Shown in pieces: positions 9,830 through 18,052 of a DNA stretch of 64,000 nt. Positions within the stretch are counted from its first letter, which is position 1, and each line of letters starts with the position of its first letter. The position numbers and the translations under genes are program-made. The notes below the pieces were generated by a model, which made no database searches, was not told the origin of the DNA, and saw only the letters and a list, made by a program, of their open reading frames with translations. This DNA is from Agrobacterium cucumeris (GTDB lineage: Bacteria; Pseudomonadota; Alphaproteobacteria; Rhizobiales; Rhizobiaceae), in contig NZ_CP080388.1 in assembly GCF_030036535.1 (NCBI RefSeq), forward strand, positions 1,607,001-1,671,000. Reading direction: 5' to 3'.

Positions 9830-10759
9830 TCACCACAGCGATGTCGACGAGACTTTTCGGCTGATGCGATTTGCCGAATAGACGAGGACGAAGGCGATGA
9901 CGGCGTTGAACAGGCCGGCGGCCGTCGCCAGATCGTATTGGGTGCCCTGCAGGCCGGTGCGGTAGATGAAGGTGGAAACGACGTCCGCCGTCTCGTAGGT
10001 GGATGGGCGGTAAAGCAGGATGATATATTCGAACCCGACTTCGACCAGATTGCCGATGCGGATGATCAGCATGATCACGATTGTCGGCAGGATGCAGGGC
10101 AGGGTGATGCGCCACATCATCTGCCAGCGCGACGCGCCATCCACCCGGGCGGATTCGTAAAGCGTCGGGCTCACGCCGGCGATGGCGGCGAGATAGACGA
10201 TGGATTCGAAGCCTGCCTCTTTCCAGACGGATGAGCCGATATAGACGGGGCGGAACCATTCCGGCTGGGTCAGGAAGTAGATCGGCTCAAACCCAAGGCC
10301 TTTCAGCATAAGATTGACGATGCCGATTGATGGCGAGAGGAAATTGATGACGATGCCGGCGACGATCACCACCGAAATGAAGTGCGGCAGGTAAACGACC
10401 GTCTGCGCCCAGCTGCGGGCAATGCCGCTTTGAATTTCGTTGAACATCAGGGCCAGAATGATCGGCACCGGAAAGGCGAAGATCAGGCCAAGGCCGCTGA
10501 TGGTGATGGTGTTCCAGAAGGAACGAATGAACATGTCATTCTGGAAAAGCTCCACGAAATTCGCAAATCCGACCCAGGGGCTCTTTTCGATGCCGCGAAA
10601 GATCGAGAAATCCTGAAATGCGATGACCAACCCATACATGGGTTTGTAAAGGAAAACCGCAAACCAGATGAGCATCGGCGCGAGCAGGAGATAGAGCTGC
10701 CAGTCGCGGCGCATGTCTTCCTGAAGGTCGTGAAGGCGCCCCTGAAAATCCTGTTTCAT
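9830..10759 (-). CDS. carbohydrate ABC transporter permease (LplB/AlgM1-like)
   Basis: 309 residues, with a cytoplasmic N-terminus rich in charged residues and about six membrane segments beginning at LYLLLAPMLIWFAVF. The EAA coupling loop reads LYESARVDGASRWQMMWRI followed by TLPCILP. This is the LplB-type partner of the neighbouring permease, as in AlgM1/AlgM2. Its start codon overlaps the stop of the ATPase gene by 4 nt (ATGA), so ATPase and permease synthesis are coupled. Role: half of the inner-membrane channel for alginate oligosaccharides, by context. Confidence 0.85.
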   Translation of the reverse strand: MKQDFQGRLHDLQEDMRRDWQLYLLLAPMLIWFAVFLYKPMYGLVIAFQDFSIFRGIEKSPWVGFANFVELFQNDMFIRSFWNTITISGLGLIFAFPVPIILALMFNEIQSGIARSWAQTVVYLPHFISVVIVAGIVINFLSPSIGIVNLMLKGLGFEPIYFLTQPEWFRPVYIGSSVWKEAGFESIVYLAAIAGVSPTLYESARVDGASRWQMMWRITLPCILPTIVIMLIIRIGNLVEVGFEYIILLYRPSTYETADVVSTFIYRTGLQGTQYDLATAAGLFNAVIAFVLVYSANRISRKVSSTSLW

Positions 10760-11871
10760 GGCCGCGCTCCATCCCGGGTTTTGAGCGATCTCCCGGTCGC
10801 CGCATCAAAGACATGGACGCGTGCGGTATCGATGGAAAGTCGGTTGACGCCGTTGAGGGCATGGTCACCATAAAGCGTTTCGGCTTTGGCGATGAATGGC
10901 TGGCCATCGGCCTTCCCATGCAGCAGTGCTTCGGCGCCCAGAGGTTCCACGAGGTCGATGCTGCAATTTAGAACATCACGGCCATCGCCAGCCTCCACCG
11001 ACATGATTTCCGGCCGCACACCGAGCTTGACGGCCTGTCCTTGCGTTGCGTTCTTCGCGAAGGCATCGGGAATGTTGAAGCGCTGCCCGGAGCCGCCGCT
11101 CAGGACAACGGTGACACGGCCGTCATGGCTTTCGATCGTCCCGTCCAGAAGGTTCATTGGCGGGGAGCCTATGAAACTTGCGACAAATGTGTTTGCCGGC
11201 TCGAGAAAAACCTCCATCGGCGAGCCGACCTGTTCGATATGGCCGCCATTCATGATGACGATGCGGTCGGCAAGTGTCATCGCCTCCACCTGGTCGTGGG
11301 TGACATAGATGCTGGTGGCCTGCATACGCTTGTGCAGCAGCTTGATTTCGGCGCGCATGTGGGTGCGCAGCTTGGCATCGAGATTGGAGAGGGGTTCGTC
11401 GAACAGGAAGATTTTCGGCCGGCGCACGATGGCGCGGCCCATGGCGACGCGCTGGCGCTGGCCGCCGGAAAGATCGGCCGGCTTGCGGGCCAGATATTCG
11501 CTAAGCCCCAATATCTGTGCGGCTTCCGCAACGGCCTTGTCGACGACGGCCCGCTTCTCACCCCTGACGCGCAGGCCGAACGCGATGTTCTCGGCCACGC
11601 TCAGATGAGGGTAGAGCGCATAGTTCTGGAATACCATGGCGACATCGCGGTCTTTCGGTGCGACCTTGTTGACCACCCGGCCGTCCATCGAAACAGTGCC
11701 GTCCGAGATGTCCTCCAGTCCGGCGAGCATGCGCAGCGTGGTGGATTTTCCGCATCCCGAAGGACCAACGAGGACAACGAATTCCTGCGGCTGTATGGAA
11801 AGATTGATACCGTGGACGACTTCGAGGGCGCCATAGCGCTTGACGACGTCGTTGATTTGAACTGCAGACAT
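10756..11871 (-). CDS. ABC transporter ATPase, UgpC/MsmK type (AlgS-like)
   Basis: 371 residues. Walker A is GPSGCGKSTT, the Q-loop is MVFQNYALYPH, the signature is LSGGQRQRVAMGRA, Walker B is KIFLFDEPLSNLD and the H-loop is YVTHDQVEAMT. The C-terminal third has the OB-type regulatory domain of MalK/UgpC proteins. It powers the permease pair encoded next. The gene follows the GntR regulator after 30 nt, placing regulator and transporter in one transcript. A dedicated ATPase in each sugar operon is common in rhizobia, although MalK-type subunits can be shared. Confidence 0.9.
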   Translation of the reverse strand: MSAVQINDVVKRYGALEVVHGINLSIQPQEFVVLVGPSGCGKSTTLRMLAGLEDISDGTVSMDGRVVNKVAPKDRDVAMVFQNYALYPHLSVAENIAFGLRVRGEKRAVVDKAVAEAAQILGLSEYLARKPADLSGGQRQRVAMGRAIVRRPKIFLFDEPLSNLDAKLRTHMRAEIKLLHKRMQATSIYVTHDQVEAMTLADRIVIMNGGHIEQVGSPMEVFLEPANTFVASFIGSPPMNLLDGTIESHDGRVTVVLSGGSGQRFNIPDAFAKNATQGQAVKLGVRPEIMSVEAGDGRDVLNCSIDLVEPLGAEALLHGKADGQPFIAKAETLYGDHALNGVNRLSIDTARVHVFDAATGRSLKTRDGARP

Positions 11872-11901
11872 GAAAGGCCCCTCCTCAAAAGCCTTGAATG
11901 T

Positions 11902-12690
11902 TCAGTCAGGCGTCTTCGACCCCCGTGAGGCGCGCTTCCTCGTGACGCGCGTGTTGACCTGCTCGATGAAGGTCCAGATCTTCGGGTTCTTGGAGAGTTC
12001 TGCGATCTTGGTTTCGAGTGATCCGAGATGGCGCTGGACGGCTTCGCGTGCGGCCTCGATATCGCCCGACTCGATGGCGCTGACGATCGCTTCGTGTTCC
12101 TCGATCACCTTTTCAGTGCGACGAACCGCAAAAACGCGCTTCAGATGGCGCATCCGGTCCATTTCGCCTTTCGCCTGATTGACGACGCTCCAGGCGCCGG
12201 GAAGGCGGGCTGCGGCGAAGATGGTGCGGTGAAATTCCTCGTCCAGCAGGAAGAAATCCGTGAATTCCTCGTCCTCGGCAGCGGTGCGCTGCTGGGAAAT
12301 GCAGGTTTTCAGACGGGCGATGTCTTCCAGCGAGTGCCGCTTGGTTGCCTCGATGACGGCGCCTTCTTCCAGCTTGAACCGGATGAAGCATGCTTCCATG
12401 TAACGCTGCACGTCGATGGGCGAGATATAGGTGCCGCCCTGCGGCACGACAGTTACGAAACCTTCTTCGGAAAGGCGAATGATCGCCTCGCGCACCGGCG
12501 TCTTGCTGACATGCAGGAGCGCTGCGATTTCCTTTTCCGACAGTGCACGCCCGGGAAGCAGCTTCACTTCGACAATCAGTTTGCGAAGCAGGGCATGGAT
12601 CCGGTTTGTCATGTTTCCATCAGCCGGCAAGTCTCGCGGGGTGACGAGTTCGGACAATGGCAGCGATGGAAACTCAAGAGCGTTAGACAT
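11902..12690 (-). CDS. GntR-family regulator (FCD/FadR-type), likely of the alginate operon
   Basis: 262 residues from the ATG at 12690; a TTG four codons upstream is the alternative. The N-terminal winged helix-turn-helix includes LSEKEIAALLHVSKTPVREA, a clear GntR signature. The remainder is an all-helical FCD ligand domain with Asp/His-rich segments such as FTDFFLLDEEFHRTIF. It is the first gene of the transcript and is followed by the transporter, so it probably represses the whole operon until a uronate-type ligand appears. Three 20-nt-spaced repeats overlap its start codon and promoter, suggesting autoregulation. Confidence 0.85.
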   Translation of the reverse strand: MSNALEFPSLPLSELVTPRDLPADGNMTNRIHALLRKLIVEVKLLPGRALSEKEIAALLHVSKTPVREAIIRLSEEGFVTVVPQGGTYISPIDVQRYMEACFIRFKLEEGAVIEATKRHSLEDIARLKTCISQQRTAAEDEEFTDFFLLDEEFHRTIFAAARLPGAWSVVNQAKGEMDRMRHLKRVFAVRRTEKVIEEHEAIVSAIESGDIEAAREAVQRHLGSLETKIAELSKNPKIWTFIEQVNTRVTRKRASRGSKTPD

Positions 12691-12740
12691 ATCAATTACC
12701 AAACTGAGATATCAGATTATGTAGTGACATATCTATTGTG
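12681..12740 (-). promoter_or_regulatory. promoter with three tandem GA(C/G)ATATC operator repeats
   Basis: The octamer GACATATC (12686), GAGATATC (12706) and GACATATC (12726) recurs with an exact 20-bp period. On the minus strand a -35-like TTGACT (12754-12749) and, 17 nt on, a -10-like TATGTC (12731-12726) can be read, so the third copy covers the -10 and the first covers the regulator's ATG. Likely binding sites of the adjacent GntR protein. Confidence 0.6.
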
Positions 12741-12786
12741 TTTTTGAGAGTCAAGCGCGAATGATCGGTTGGGAAGCGCCACGCCG

Positions 12787-12817
12787 AAAAACCGGAGCGA
12801 TCTTTTGATCGCTCCGG
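12787..12817 (-). terminator. intrinsic terminator of the MFS gene
   Basis: A perfect 11-bp stem (CCGGAGCGATC with GATCGCTCCGG, 4-nt loop). Read on the minus strand it is followed by GG-TTTTT. It lies about 90 nt past the MFS stop codon and upstream of the alginate operon promoter, insulating the two. Confidence 0.8.
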
Positions 12818-12904
12818 CGCAAGGGTTTTGATTTTGAAGGGAGTTTCAGCGAAGGCCAAAAGCGCCTTGCGGGCATGATAATGCCAGCTGTTTTGCCGCC
12901 GTTA

Positions 12905-14131
12905 TTATTCCGCGGGCTGTACCGCACATGCTGGGTCGGAGGGTCTCTGCTCTCCGGAAAGGCTGCGCTGACCGAGGCCAATGATGGCGACTGTCGAAAG
13001 GCTGGCAACAACGGACATCCAGAAGCCGTTCGTGGGGCCGAAATTATCGATGACCCAGCCGGAGATGAAGGCGCCGAGCGCCATGCCGATACCGATGCCG
13101 GTCATCACCCAGGTCACGCCTTCCGTCAGCATCGATTCCGGCACGCGGCGTTCGATAAGGCCGAATGCGGTGATGAATATGGGCGAGATTGCAACGCCGC
13201 TAAGGAAAACCGCAAAGGCGAGCAGGGCAACGGTCGTGGTGGCAAAGAGAAGCGGCAGGGCGGTAAGCGCAAGGACGCTGACGGCGATCAGCAATTGCCG
13301 TTGCAACGGCATTTTCGGATTGATCGCGCCAAGCAGCAGGCCAACAACGAAAGAGCCGATGGCATAGACACCGATGACAAGGCTGGCGGCTTCCGGCTGG
13401 CCGAGCTGTTTGGTGATGGCCACAGCGCTTACCTCGGCCGTGGCGAAGGTCGAGCCCACGAAGATCAGGGCGAGTGTGATGATCTGGACCGGCCGCAGCC
13501 GTATGGCCGATTGCTGCCGTTTGCCGCCTTCCACCGGGCGCACCTTGGGTTCCGTCGACCGCTGCAGCAGGAAGGCAAAGGTGCCGAGCGCCAATGAGGC
13601 CGTGCTGATCATCATGCCCGCTTCCGGAAAGAGCGAGACCGCAAGCCCGACGGAAAGCGATGCGCCGGAAATATAAACCAGCTCATCGGCGGCGGATTCA
13701 AAGGCAAAGGCCGTGTTCAGCTCTGGCCGGTCGCGGAAGATTTCCGTCCAGCGGGCCCGCATCATGGCGGGGATGCTGGGCATGGCGGCGGCAAGGAAGG
13801 CTGAAAGGAACAGGGTCCAGACCGGCCACCTCTGGTTCGTGGCGAGGATCAGAACCACAAAGGCGATGACCGATATGATGGTGGCCGGGATGAGGACCCT
13901 GCTCTGGCCCTTGCGATCCACCAGGCGGGAGATCTGCGGTGCCGCAGCCGCATTGGTGAGTGCGAAGGTTGCCGAGACGGCGCCGGCAAGCCAATATTCG
14001 CCATGGGTCTGGGAAAGCATGGCGACGATGCCGATCGGCGCCATCGCAATTGGCAGGCGGGCAAAGAAGCCGGCAGCGGAAAAGCCCTTCGCGCCCGGAG
14101 CCCTAAAAATTTCTCTGTATGGATTAGACAT
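12905..14131 (-). CDS. MFS transporter, probable drug/metabolite exporter
   Basis: 408 residues with about 12 hydrophobic segments, an inner-membrane major facilitator. The loop between segments 2 and 3 reads SRLVDRKGQSRVLIPA, a degenerate form of the MFS GxxxDRxGRR motif. It is divergent from a TetR regulator with three palindromic operators between them, the usual arrangement for an inducible efflux pump. The protein has no family-specific signature that would name the substrate. A strong terminator follows at 12787-12817, so it is probably monocistronic. Confidence 0.82.
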   Translation of the reverse strand: MSNPYREIFRAPGAKGFSAAGFFARLPIAMAPIGIVAMLSQTHGEYWLAGAVSATFALTNAAAAPQISRLVDRKGQSRVLIPATIISVIAFVVLILATNQRWPVWTLFLSAFLAAAMPSIPAMMRARWTEIFRDRPELNTAFAFESAADELVYISGASLSVGLAVSLFPEAGMMISTASLALGTFAFLLQRSTEPKVRPVEGGKRQQSAIRLRPVQIITLALIFVGSTFATAEVSAVAITKQLGQPEAASLVIGVYAIGSFVVGLLLGAINPKMPLQRQLLIAVSVLALTALPLLFATTTVALLAFAVFLSGVAISPIFITAFGLIERRVPESMLTEGVTWVMTGIGIGMALGAFISGWVIDNFGPTNGFWMSVVASLSTVAIIGLGQRSLSGEQRPSDPACAVQPAE

Positions 14132-14166
14132 CGGGATGCACCTTGTTCAGGGAGTATCTACCACAC

Positions 14167-14236
14167 ACATACGTGGCGTATGTGAATGAGATAATTGCAT
14201 ACGTCGCGTATGTCAACTAATATACGTGATGTATGT
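14167..14236. promoter_or_regulatory. three TetR-type palindromic operators
   Basis: Two 17-bp sites, ACATACG-TGG-CGTATGT (14167-14183, perfect) and GCATACG-TCG-CGTATGT (14197-14213), plus a degenerate third, ATATACG-TGA-TGTATGT (14220-14236), fill the gap between the divergent MFS and TetR genes. Their 7-3-7 symmetry is typical of TetR-family operators. The third lies just before the TetR ribosome binding site. Confidence 0.8.
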
Positions 14237-14252
14237 GGACTACGGAGAAAAA

Positions 14253-14846
14253 ATGCGCAAACCCCGCAGTGAAATGATTGCCGAGACACGGGCAAAGCTG
14301 CTGTCCGCCGGTCGCAAGGCATTTGGCAGTATCGGTTATGCCGAAGCGTCGATGGACGACTTCACCGCCGAGGCGGGGCTGACCCGTGGTGCGCTCTATC
14401 ACCATTTCGGTGATAAAAAGGGCTTGCTGCTGGCGGTTGTCGCTGAGATCGACGCGGAGATGACGAAAAGGCTCTGTGAGATCTCGTCGAAAGCCGCGAC
14501 CCGGTGGGACGGTTTCATTGACGAGAATGTCGGTTATGTCCGCATGGCGCTTGAGCCGGAAATCCAGCGGATCATGTTTCGCGATGGACCGGCCGTGCTT
14601 GGTGATCCCTCCCGCTGGCCAAATGCCAATGGCTGTATCTCCGCCGTTGCGCGAAGCCTTGATGTGCTGAAGCAGGAAGGGACGATCACCGATATTGACC
14701 CGGAGGCGTGTGCCCGTTTCATCAACGCGGCAAGCAGCAGCGCCGCCCAGTGGATCGCCAATTCCGACGATCCTGAGACGACTTCCAAACGGGCGGTTGA
14801 GAGCTTCCGAACCTTGCTTGAAGGGTTGCGCATTCACAAAGGCTGA
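14253..14846 (+). CDS. TetR-family transcriptional repressor
   Basis: 197 residues from the ATG at 14253, preceded by GGAG five nt upstream; in-frame GTG/ATG codons at 14226 and 14229 lie inside the operator region and are less likely. The N-terminal HTH is textbook TetR: FTAEAGLTRGALYHHFGDKKGL. The C-terminal ligand domain is divergent, as usual. It is transcribed away from the MFS exporter gene and almost certainly represses both through the three operators in between. The inducer is unknown. Confidence 0.9.
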   Translation: MRKPRSEMIAETRAKLLSAGRKAFGSIGYAEASMDDFTAEAGLTRGALYHHFGDKKGLLLAVVAEIDAEMTKRLCEISSKAATRWDGFIDENVGYVRMALEPEIQRIMFRDGPAVLGDPSRWPNANGCISAVARSLDVLKQEGTITDIDPEACARFINAASSSAAQWIANSDDPETTSKRAVESFRTLLEGLRIHKG

Positions 14847-14889
14847 TGCGCGTCCGTTCAGGCGGGCACCTCTCGACTGAAGGGAGAGC

Positions 14890-14910
14890 GGCGGCGTGTT
14901 GAGCGCCGCC
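14890..14910 (+). terminator. weak hairpin after the TetR gene
   Basis: A 7-bp GC stem (GGCGGCG with CGCCGCC, 7-nt loop) 44 nt past the TetR stop. There is no clear T-run after it, so it may be only a partial or Rho-assisted terminator. Confidence 0.3.
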
Positions 14911-14956
14911 TAACAGCTTCCCCGTCAGCGCAAGCTTTCACGACATGGCAATCAGC

Positions 14957-14974
14957 AAGTCATCCAACTGTCAT
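14957..14974 (+). promoter_or_regulatory. Pho-box-like site upstream of alkaline phosphatase
   Basis: Two 7-mers spaced 11 bp apart, AAGTCAT (14957) and CTGTCAT (14968), match the direct-repeat form of the PhoB box (CTGTCAT repeats). They lie about 50 nt upstream of the phosphatase start. The first half matches five of seven positions, so this is a candidate site only. Confidence 0.45.
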
Positions 14975-15024
14975 ATGGCGGGTCTAGGAGAGGTTGTGGT
15001 TTTCACATGTCTCGTGAGGGGAAT

Positions 15025-16779
15025 ATGCGCAAAATTGTTGCTGCTTTGGTCGCTACGACCTTTCTTGCCGGCGCCGCTCAGGCTGCCGAGGTCTATCCGC
15101 TTGATCGTGCTACGATCCTGACCGGTTCACCGTTTGATTTCAAAGCGGAATTCGACGCCGTCGTAAAGCCGGAAGACGTCAAGATCACCGTCAATGGCCA
15201 GGATTACAAGGCTGTTCTCGGCAAGGACGTCGAGTTCGTTGCCGAAGAGAAGAACAAGGACAAGGTTCTTGGTTCGGCCGTCATCCTGCGCGGCATCACG
15301 CTCGCCAATGCCGGTGACTACAAGGTTGAAGTTTCGGCCGGTTCCGAGACCAAGAACGTGACCTGGACGGTTTATGGCACGCCTGCCCAGGCGAAGGCCA
15401 AGAATGTGATCTTCCTGATCGCCGACGGTCTGTCGGTTGCCCATCGCACTGCCGCCCGTATCATGTCCAAGGGCATGACCGAGGGCAAGGCCAATGGTCG
15501 TCTCAACATGGATGACGTGCCGCCGGTTGCCTTCATCGGCACCTCCGCCACCGACGCCGTCGCCACCGACAGCGCCAACACCATGTCGGCCTACATGACC
15601 GGCCACAAGACTGCCGTGAACGCTATCGGCGTTTATGCTGACCGTACTCCGGCTTCGCTTGACGATCCGAAGGTCGAAACGCTGGCTGAAGCCCTGCGCC
15701 GCCAGACCAAGAAGTCGATCGGCATCATCTCCACCGCCGAACTGCAGGATGCGACGCCGGCTGCCGTTGTTGCCCATACCCGCAAGCGTGGCGACAAGGC
15801 CGACATTAACGGCATGCTGTTCGACGTGAAGCCGGATGTGCTTCTCGGCGGCGGTTCCGCCTACTTCCTGCCGCAGGCGACTGCCGGTTCCAAGCGCAAG
15901 GACGACAAGGACTATATCGCCCTGTTCAAGGAAGCCGGTTACACGCTGGCGACCAGCAAGGCTGAACTTGCAACGGCTGCCGGCACCAACACCGGCAAGA
16001 TCCTTGGCCTGTTCCACACCGGCAACATGGATACCACGCTTGACCGCGAGTTCCTGAAAAAGGGCACCACGGGCAAGTTCCCGGACCAGCCGGGTCTGGT
16101 TGAAATGACCAAGGTTGCGCTCGACAGTCTGTCGAAGAACCCGGAAGGCTTCTTCCTGATGGTCGAAGCGGCCAACGTCGACAAGATGTCCCATCCGCTC
16201 GACTGGGATCGCGCTGTCGTCGATACGATCGAATTCGACAAGGCCATCGGTGTCGCCCGCGAATTTGCGGCCAAGAACCCTGATACCCTGATCATCGTCA
16301 CCGGTGACCATACCCACGGCGTTTCCATCATCGGCACCGTTGATGATGACAAGCCCGGTACGGACATGCGTGAAAAGGTCGGCACCTATGCCGAAGCCGG
16401 TTTCCCGAACTACGAAGACAAGGACGGCGACGGCTATCCGGACAAGGTCGACGTTTCGCGTCGTCTGTTCCTGAACGCCAATAACGGTCCGGATCATTAC
16501 GAAACCTTCCGTCCGAAGCTCGATGGCCCGTTTGCGCCGGCCATCCAGAACGAAAAGAAGGAATATATCGCCAACGAGCAATACAAGGATGTTCCCGGTG
16601 CCGTGCTGGTCACCGGCATCATTCCGAAGAGCTCCGACAGCGGCGTACACGCGGTTGATGACGTCGTGCTGCAGGCCGAAGGACCGGGTGCCGAAGGCTT
16701 CCGCGGTTACATGGAACAGAGCGATGTCTACAAGGGTCTCGCCGAAGCTTTCGCTCTCGGTGCCAAGCAGACCAACTAA
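15025..16779 (+). CDS. periplasmic alkaline phosphatase
   Basis: 584 residues from the ATG at 15025, which has GAGGGG upstream; an in-frame ATG at 15007 lacks it. The signal peptide ends around GAAQAAEV. An N-terminal beta-sandwich-like region of about 100 residues precedes the alkaline phosphatase domain. The catalytic serine is in TDSANTMSAYMTGHKT. Metal ligands are in IFLIADGLS, EAANVDKMSHPLDWD and VTGDHTHG. The enzyme hydrolyses phosphomonoesters in the periplasm. A Pho-box-like repeat upstream suggests induction by phosphate starvation. It is transcribed alone. Confidence 0.9.
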   Translation: MRKIVAALVATTFLAGAAQAAEVYPLDRATILTGSPFDFKAEFDAVVKPEDVKITVNGQDYKAVLGKDVEFVAEEKNKDKVLGSAVILRGITLANAGDYKVEVSAGSETKNVTWTVYGTPAQAKAKNVIFLIADGLSVAHRTAARIMSKGMTEGKANGRLNMDDVPPVAFIGTSATDAVATDSANTMSAYMTGHKTAVNAIGVYADRTPASLDDPKVETLAEALRRQTKKSIGIISTAELQDATPAAVVAHTRKRGDKADINGMLFDVKPDVLLGGGSAYFLPQATAGSKRKDDKDYIALFKEAGYTLATSKAELATAAGTNTGKILGLFHTGNMDTTLDREFLKKGTTGKFPDQPGLVEMTKVALDSLSKNPEGFFLMVEAANVDKMSHPLDWDRAVVDTIEFDKAIGVAREFAAKNPDTLIIVTGDHTHGVSIIGTVDDDKPGTDMREKVGTYAEAGFPNYEDKDGDGYPDKVDVSRRLFLNANNGPDHYETFRPKLDGPFAPAIQNEKKEYIANEQYKDVPGAVLVTGIIPKSSDSGVHAVDDVVLQAEGPGAEGFRGYMEQSDVYKGLAEAFALGAKQTN

Positions 16780-16793
16780 TATCTGAACGGGGT

Positions 16794-16820
16794 AAGGGCG
16801 CGCCACCATGGCGTGCCCTT
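16794..16820 (+). terminator. hairpin after alkaline phosphatase gene
   Basis: An 11-bp stem with one wobble (AAGGGCGCGCC with GGCGTGCCCTT) 15 nt past the stop codon. It is followed by GCCGTCATTT rather than a real T-run, so termination efficiency is uncertain. Confidence 0.4.
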
Positions 16821-16887
16821 GCCGTCATTTACGGTCCTGCATTGCCGGCCAAGACGGCTGACGATGAAAGACCTTTCAGGAAGGAAA

Positions 16888-17358
16888 ATGGTCATGAGCA
16901 AGCCTGATCCGGCGCGGTTCAATCGCCGCCAGACCCTTGGTCTCATTGCTGGGCTGCCTCTGCTGGCCGCTGGCACGCGTGCGCAGGCGAAAAGCGACAT
17001 CACCTTCGATGAGCTCTATGGCAAAGTTAGCGTTCTCGGGCTGGAGTTTTCCGAGAAGGTCAAACAGCTGAACGGCAAGGAGGTCGCCATGCGCGGCTTC
17101 ATGGCGCCGCCGCTGAAGGCTGAAGCACAGTTTTTCGTGCTCACCGAAATACCCATGTCGATCTGCCCGTTTTGCTCCACCGATTCAGACTGGCCGGACA
17201 ATATTGTCGTCGTCTATCTCGGCGAAAAACAGACCTTTACCCAGCCCAGCCAGACGATCGAAGTGCGCGGCACACTGGAAACGGGTTCCTGGACCGATCC
17301 GGATACCGGTTTCGTCAGTCTCCTGCGCATTCGCCAGGCAGAATACGCGACGGTTTGA
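16888..17358 (+). CDS. Tat-exported CxxC protein linked to an ABC transporter
   Basis: 156 residues from the ATG at 16888, six nt after AGGAAGG; 16864 is an alternative start. The N-terminus carries a twin-arginine signal (FNRRQTLGLIAG, then LLAAGTRAQA). The mature part begins with a helix followed by a small beta domain resembling the DUF3299/OB-fold type, with a CPFC pair in MSICPFCSTDSDW. Tat export suggests folding, possibly with metal, before export. The stop is 4 nt before the ATPase gene, so the three genes form an operon. I infer a periplasmic accessory protein of the transporter, perhaps in metal handling. Confidence 0.65.
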   Translation: MVMSKPDPARFNRRQTLGLIAGLPLLAAGTRAQAKSDITFDELYGKVSVLGLEFSEKVKQLNGKEVAMRGFMAPPLKAEAQFFVLTEIPMSICPFCSTDSDWPDNIVVVYLGEKQTFTQPSQTIEVRGTLETGSWTDPDTGFVSLLRIRQAEYATV

Positions 17359-17362
17359 GACC

Positions 17363-18052
17363 ATGCTGCCTCTGAAGATAGAAAATCTTGCCGTCTCCTT
17401 TCCCGGACTGGCGGCTCCGGTTCTTGTTATCGACCATCTGGAAATCGCTGCCGGAAGCCACGTGGCGCTCACGGGTGGTTCCGGTTCGGGCAAGAGCACC
17501 CTCATCAACCTCATCGCCGGCCTTGAGCGCGTTAAGACCGGCCGCGTCGTGTGGGGGAACGAGAACATCGCTGATCTTGCCGAAGGCCGTCGCGATCGTT
17601 GGCGAGCTGCCAATATCGGCCTCGTCATGCAGGAGTTTTATCTTTTCCCCGGTCTCTCTGCACTGGATAACATCCTGTTGCCGGCCCGCCTGTCGCGCGT
17701 GGCGAATGCAGAGCTTATAAAACGTGCAGAATCCCTGTTTGCGACCGTTGGCCTCAAGCGCCCCGGACAGCATGTCGAGACCATGTCGCGGGGTGAAATG
17801 CAGCGTGTTGCCATCGCCCGGGCGCTGCTGCGCAGCCCCGGTGTCATCATTGCCGACGAACCGACGGCCAGCCTCGATCTCGAAAGTGGCGAGGCGGTGG
17901 GCGATTTGCTGCTTGCCGTTGCAGCCAGCACCGGCAGCACACTGATTGTCGCGAGCCACGATCAGCATTTGATCAGTCGCCTTGACCGGCGCCTGACCCT
18001 CAGTGGCGGCCGTCTCGTTGCCGATACTGAGCGGAAGGAGATCGCAGCATGA
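17363..18052 (+). CDS. ABC transporter ATPase (LolD/MacB-like)
   Basis: 229 residues from the ATG at 17363; the frame is open upstream but overlaps the preceding gene. Walker A is GGSGSGKST, Q-loop VMQEFYLFPG, signature MSRGEMQRVAIARA, Walker B VIIADEPTASLD and H-loop IVASHDQ. The short length and sequence style are those of LolD/MacB/FtsE-type ATPases that partner FtsX-like mechanotransmission permeases, which follows here with a 4-nt overlap. The signature has SRGE in place of the usual SGGQ, a variant seen in this family. Confidence 0.88.
   Translation: MLPLKIENLAVSFPGLAAPVLVIDHLEIAAGSHVALTGGSGSGKSTLINLIAGLERVKTGRVVWGNENIADLAEGRRDRWRAANIGLVMQEFYLFPGLSALDNILLPARLSRVANAELIKRAESLFATVGLKRPGQHVETMSRGEMQRVAIARALLRSPGVIIADEPTASLDLESGEAVGDLLLAVAASTGSTLIVASHDQHLISRLDRRLTLSGGRLVADTERKEIAA

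Noticed and set aside
15127..16809. 560-codon open frame on the minus strand opposite alkaline phosphatase
   Set aside because: It mirrors the codon bias of the phosphatase gene, has low-complexity valine/glycine-rich translation and no ribosome site or family.
16780..16888. Zur-type operator ahead of the His-rich ABC operon
   Set aside because: No TGTTATA-ATAACA-like palindrome was seen; zinc regulation therefore stays unproven.
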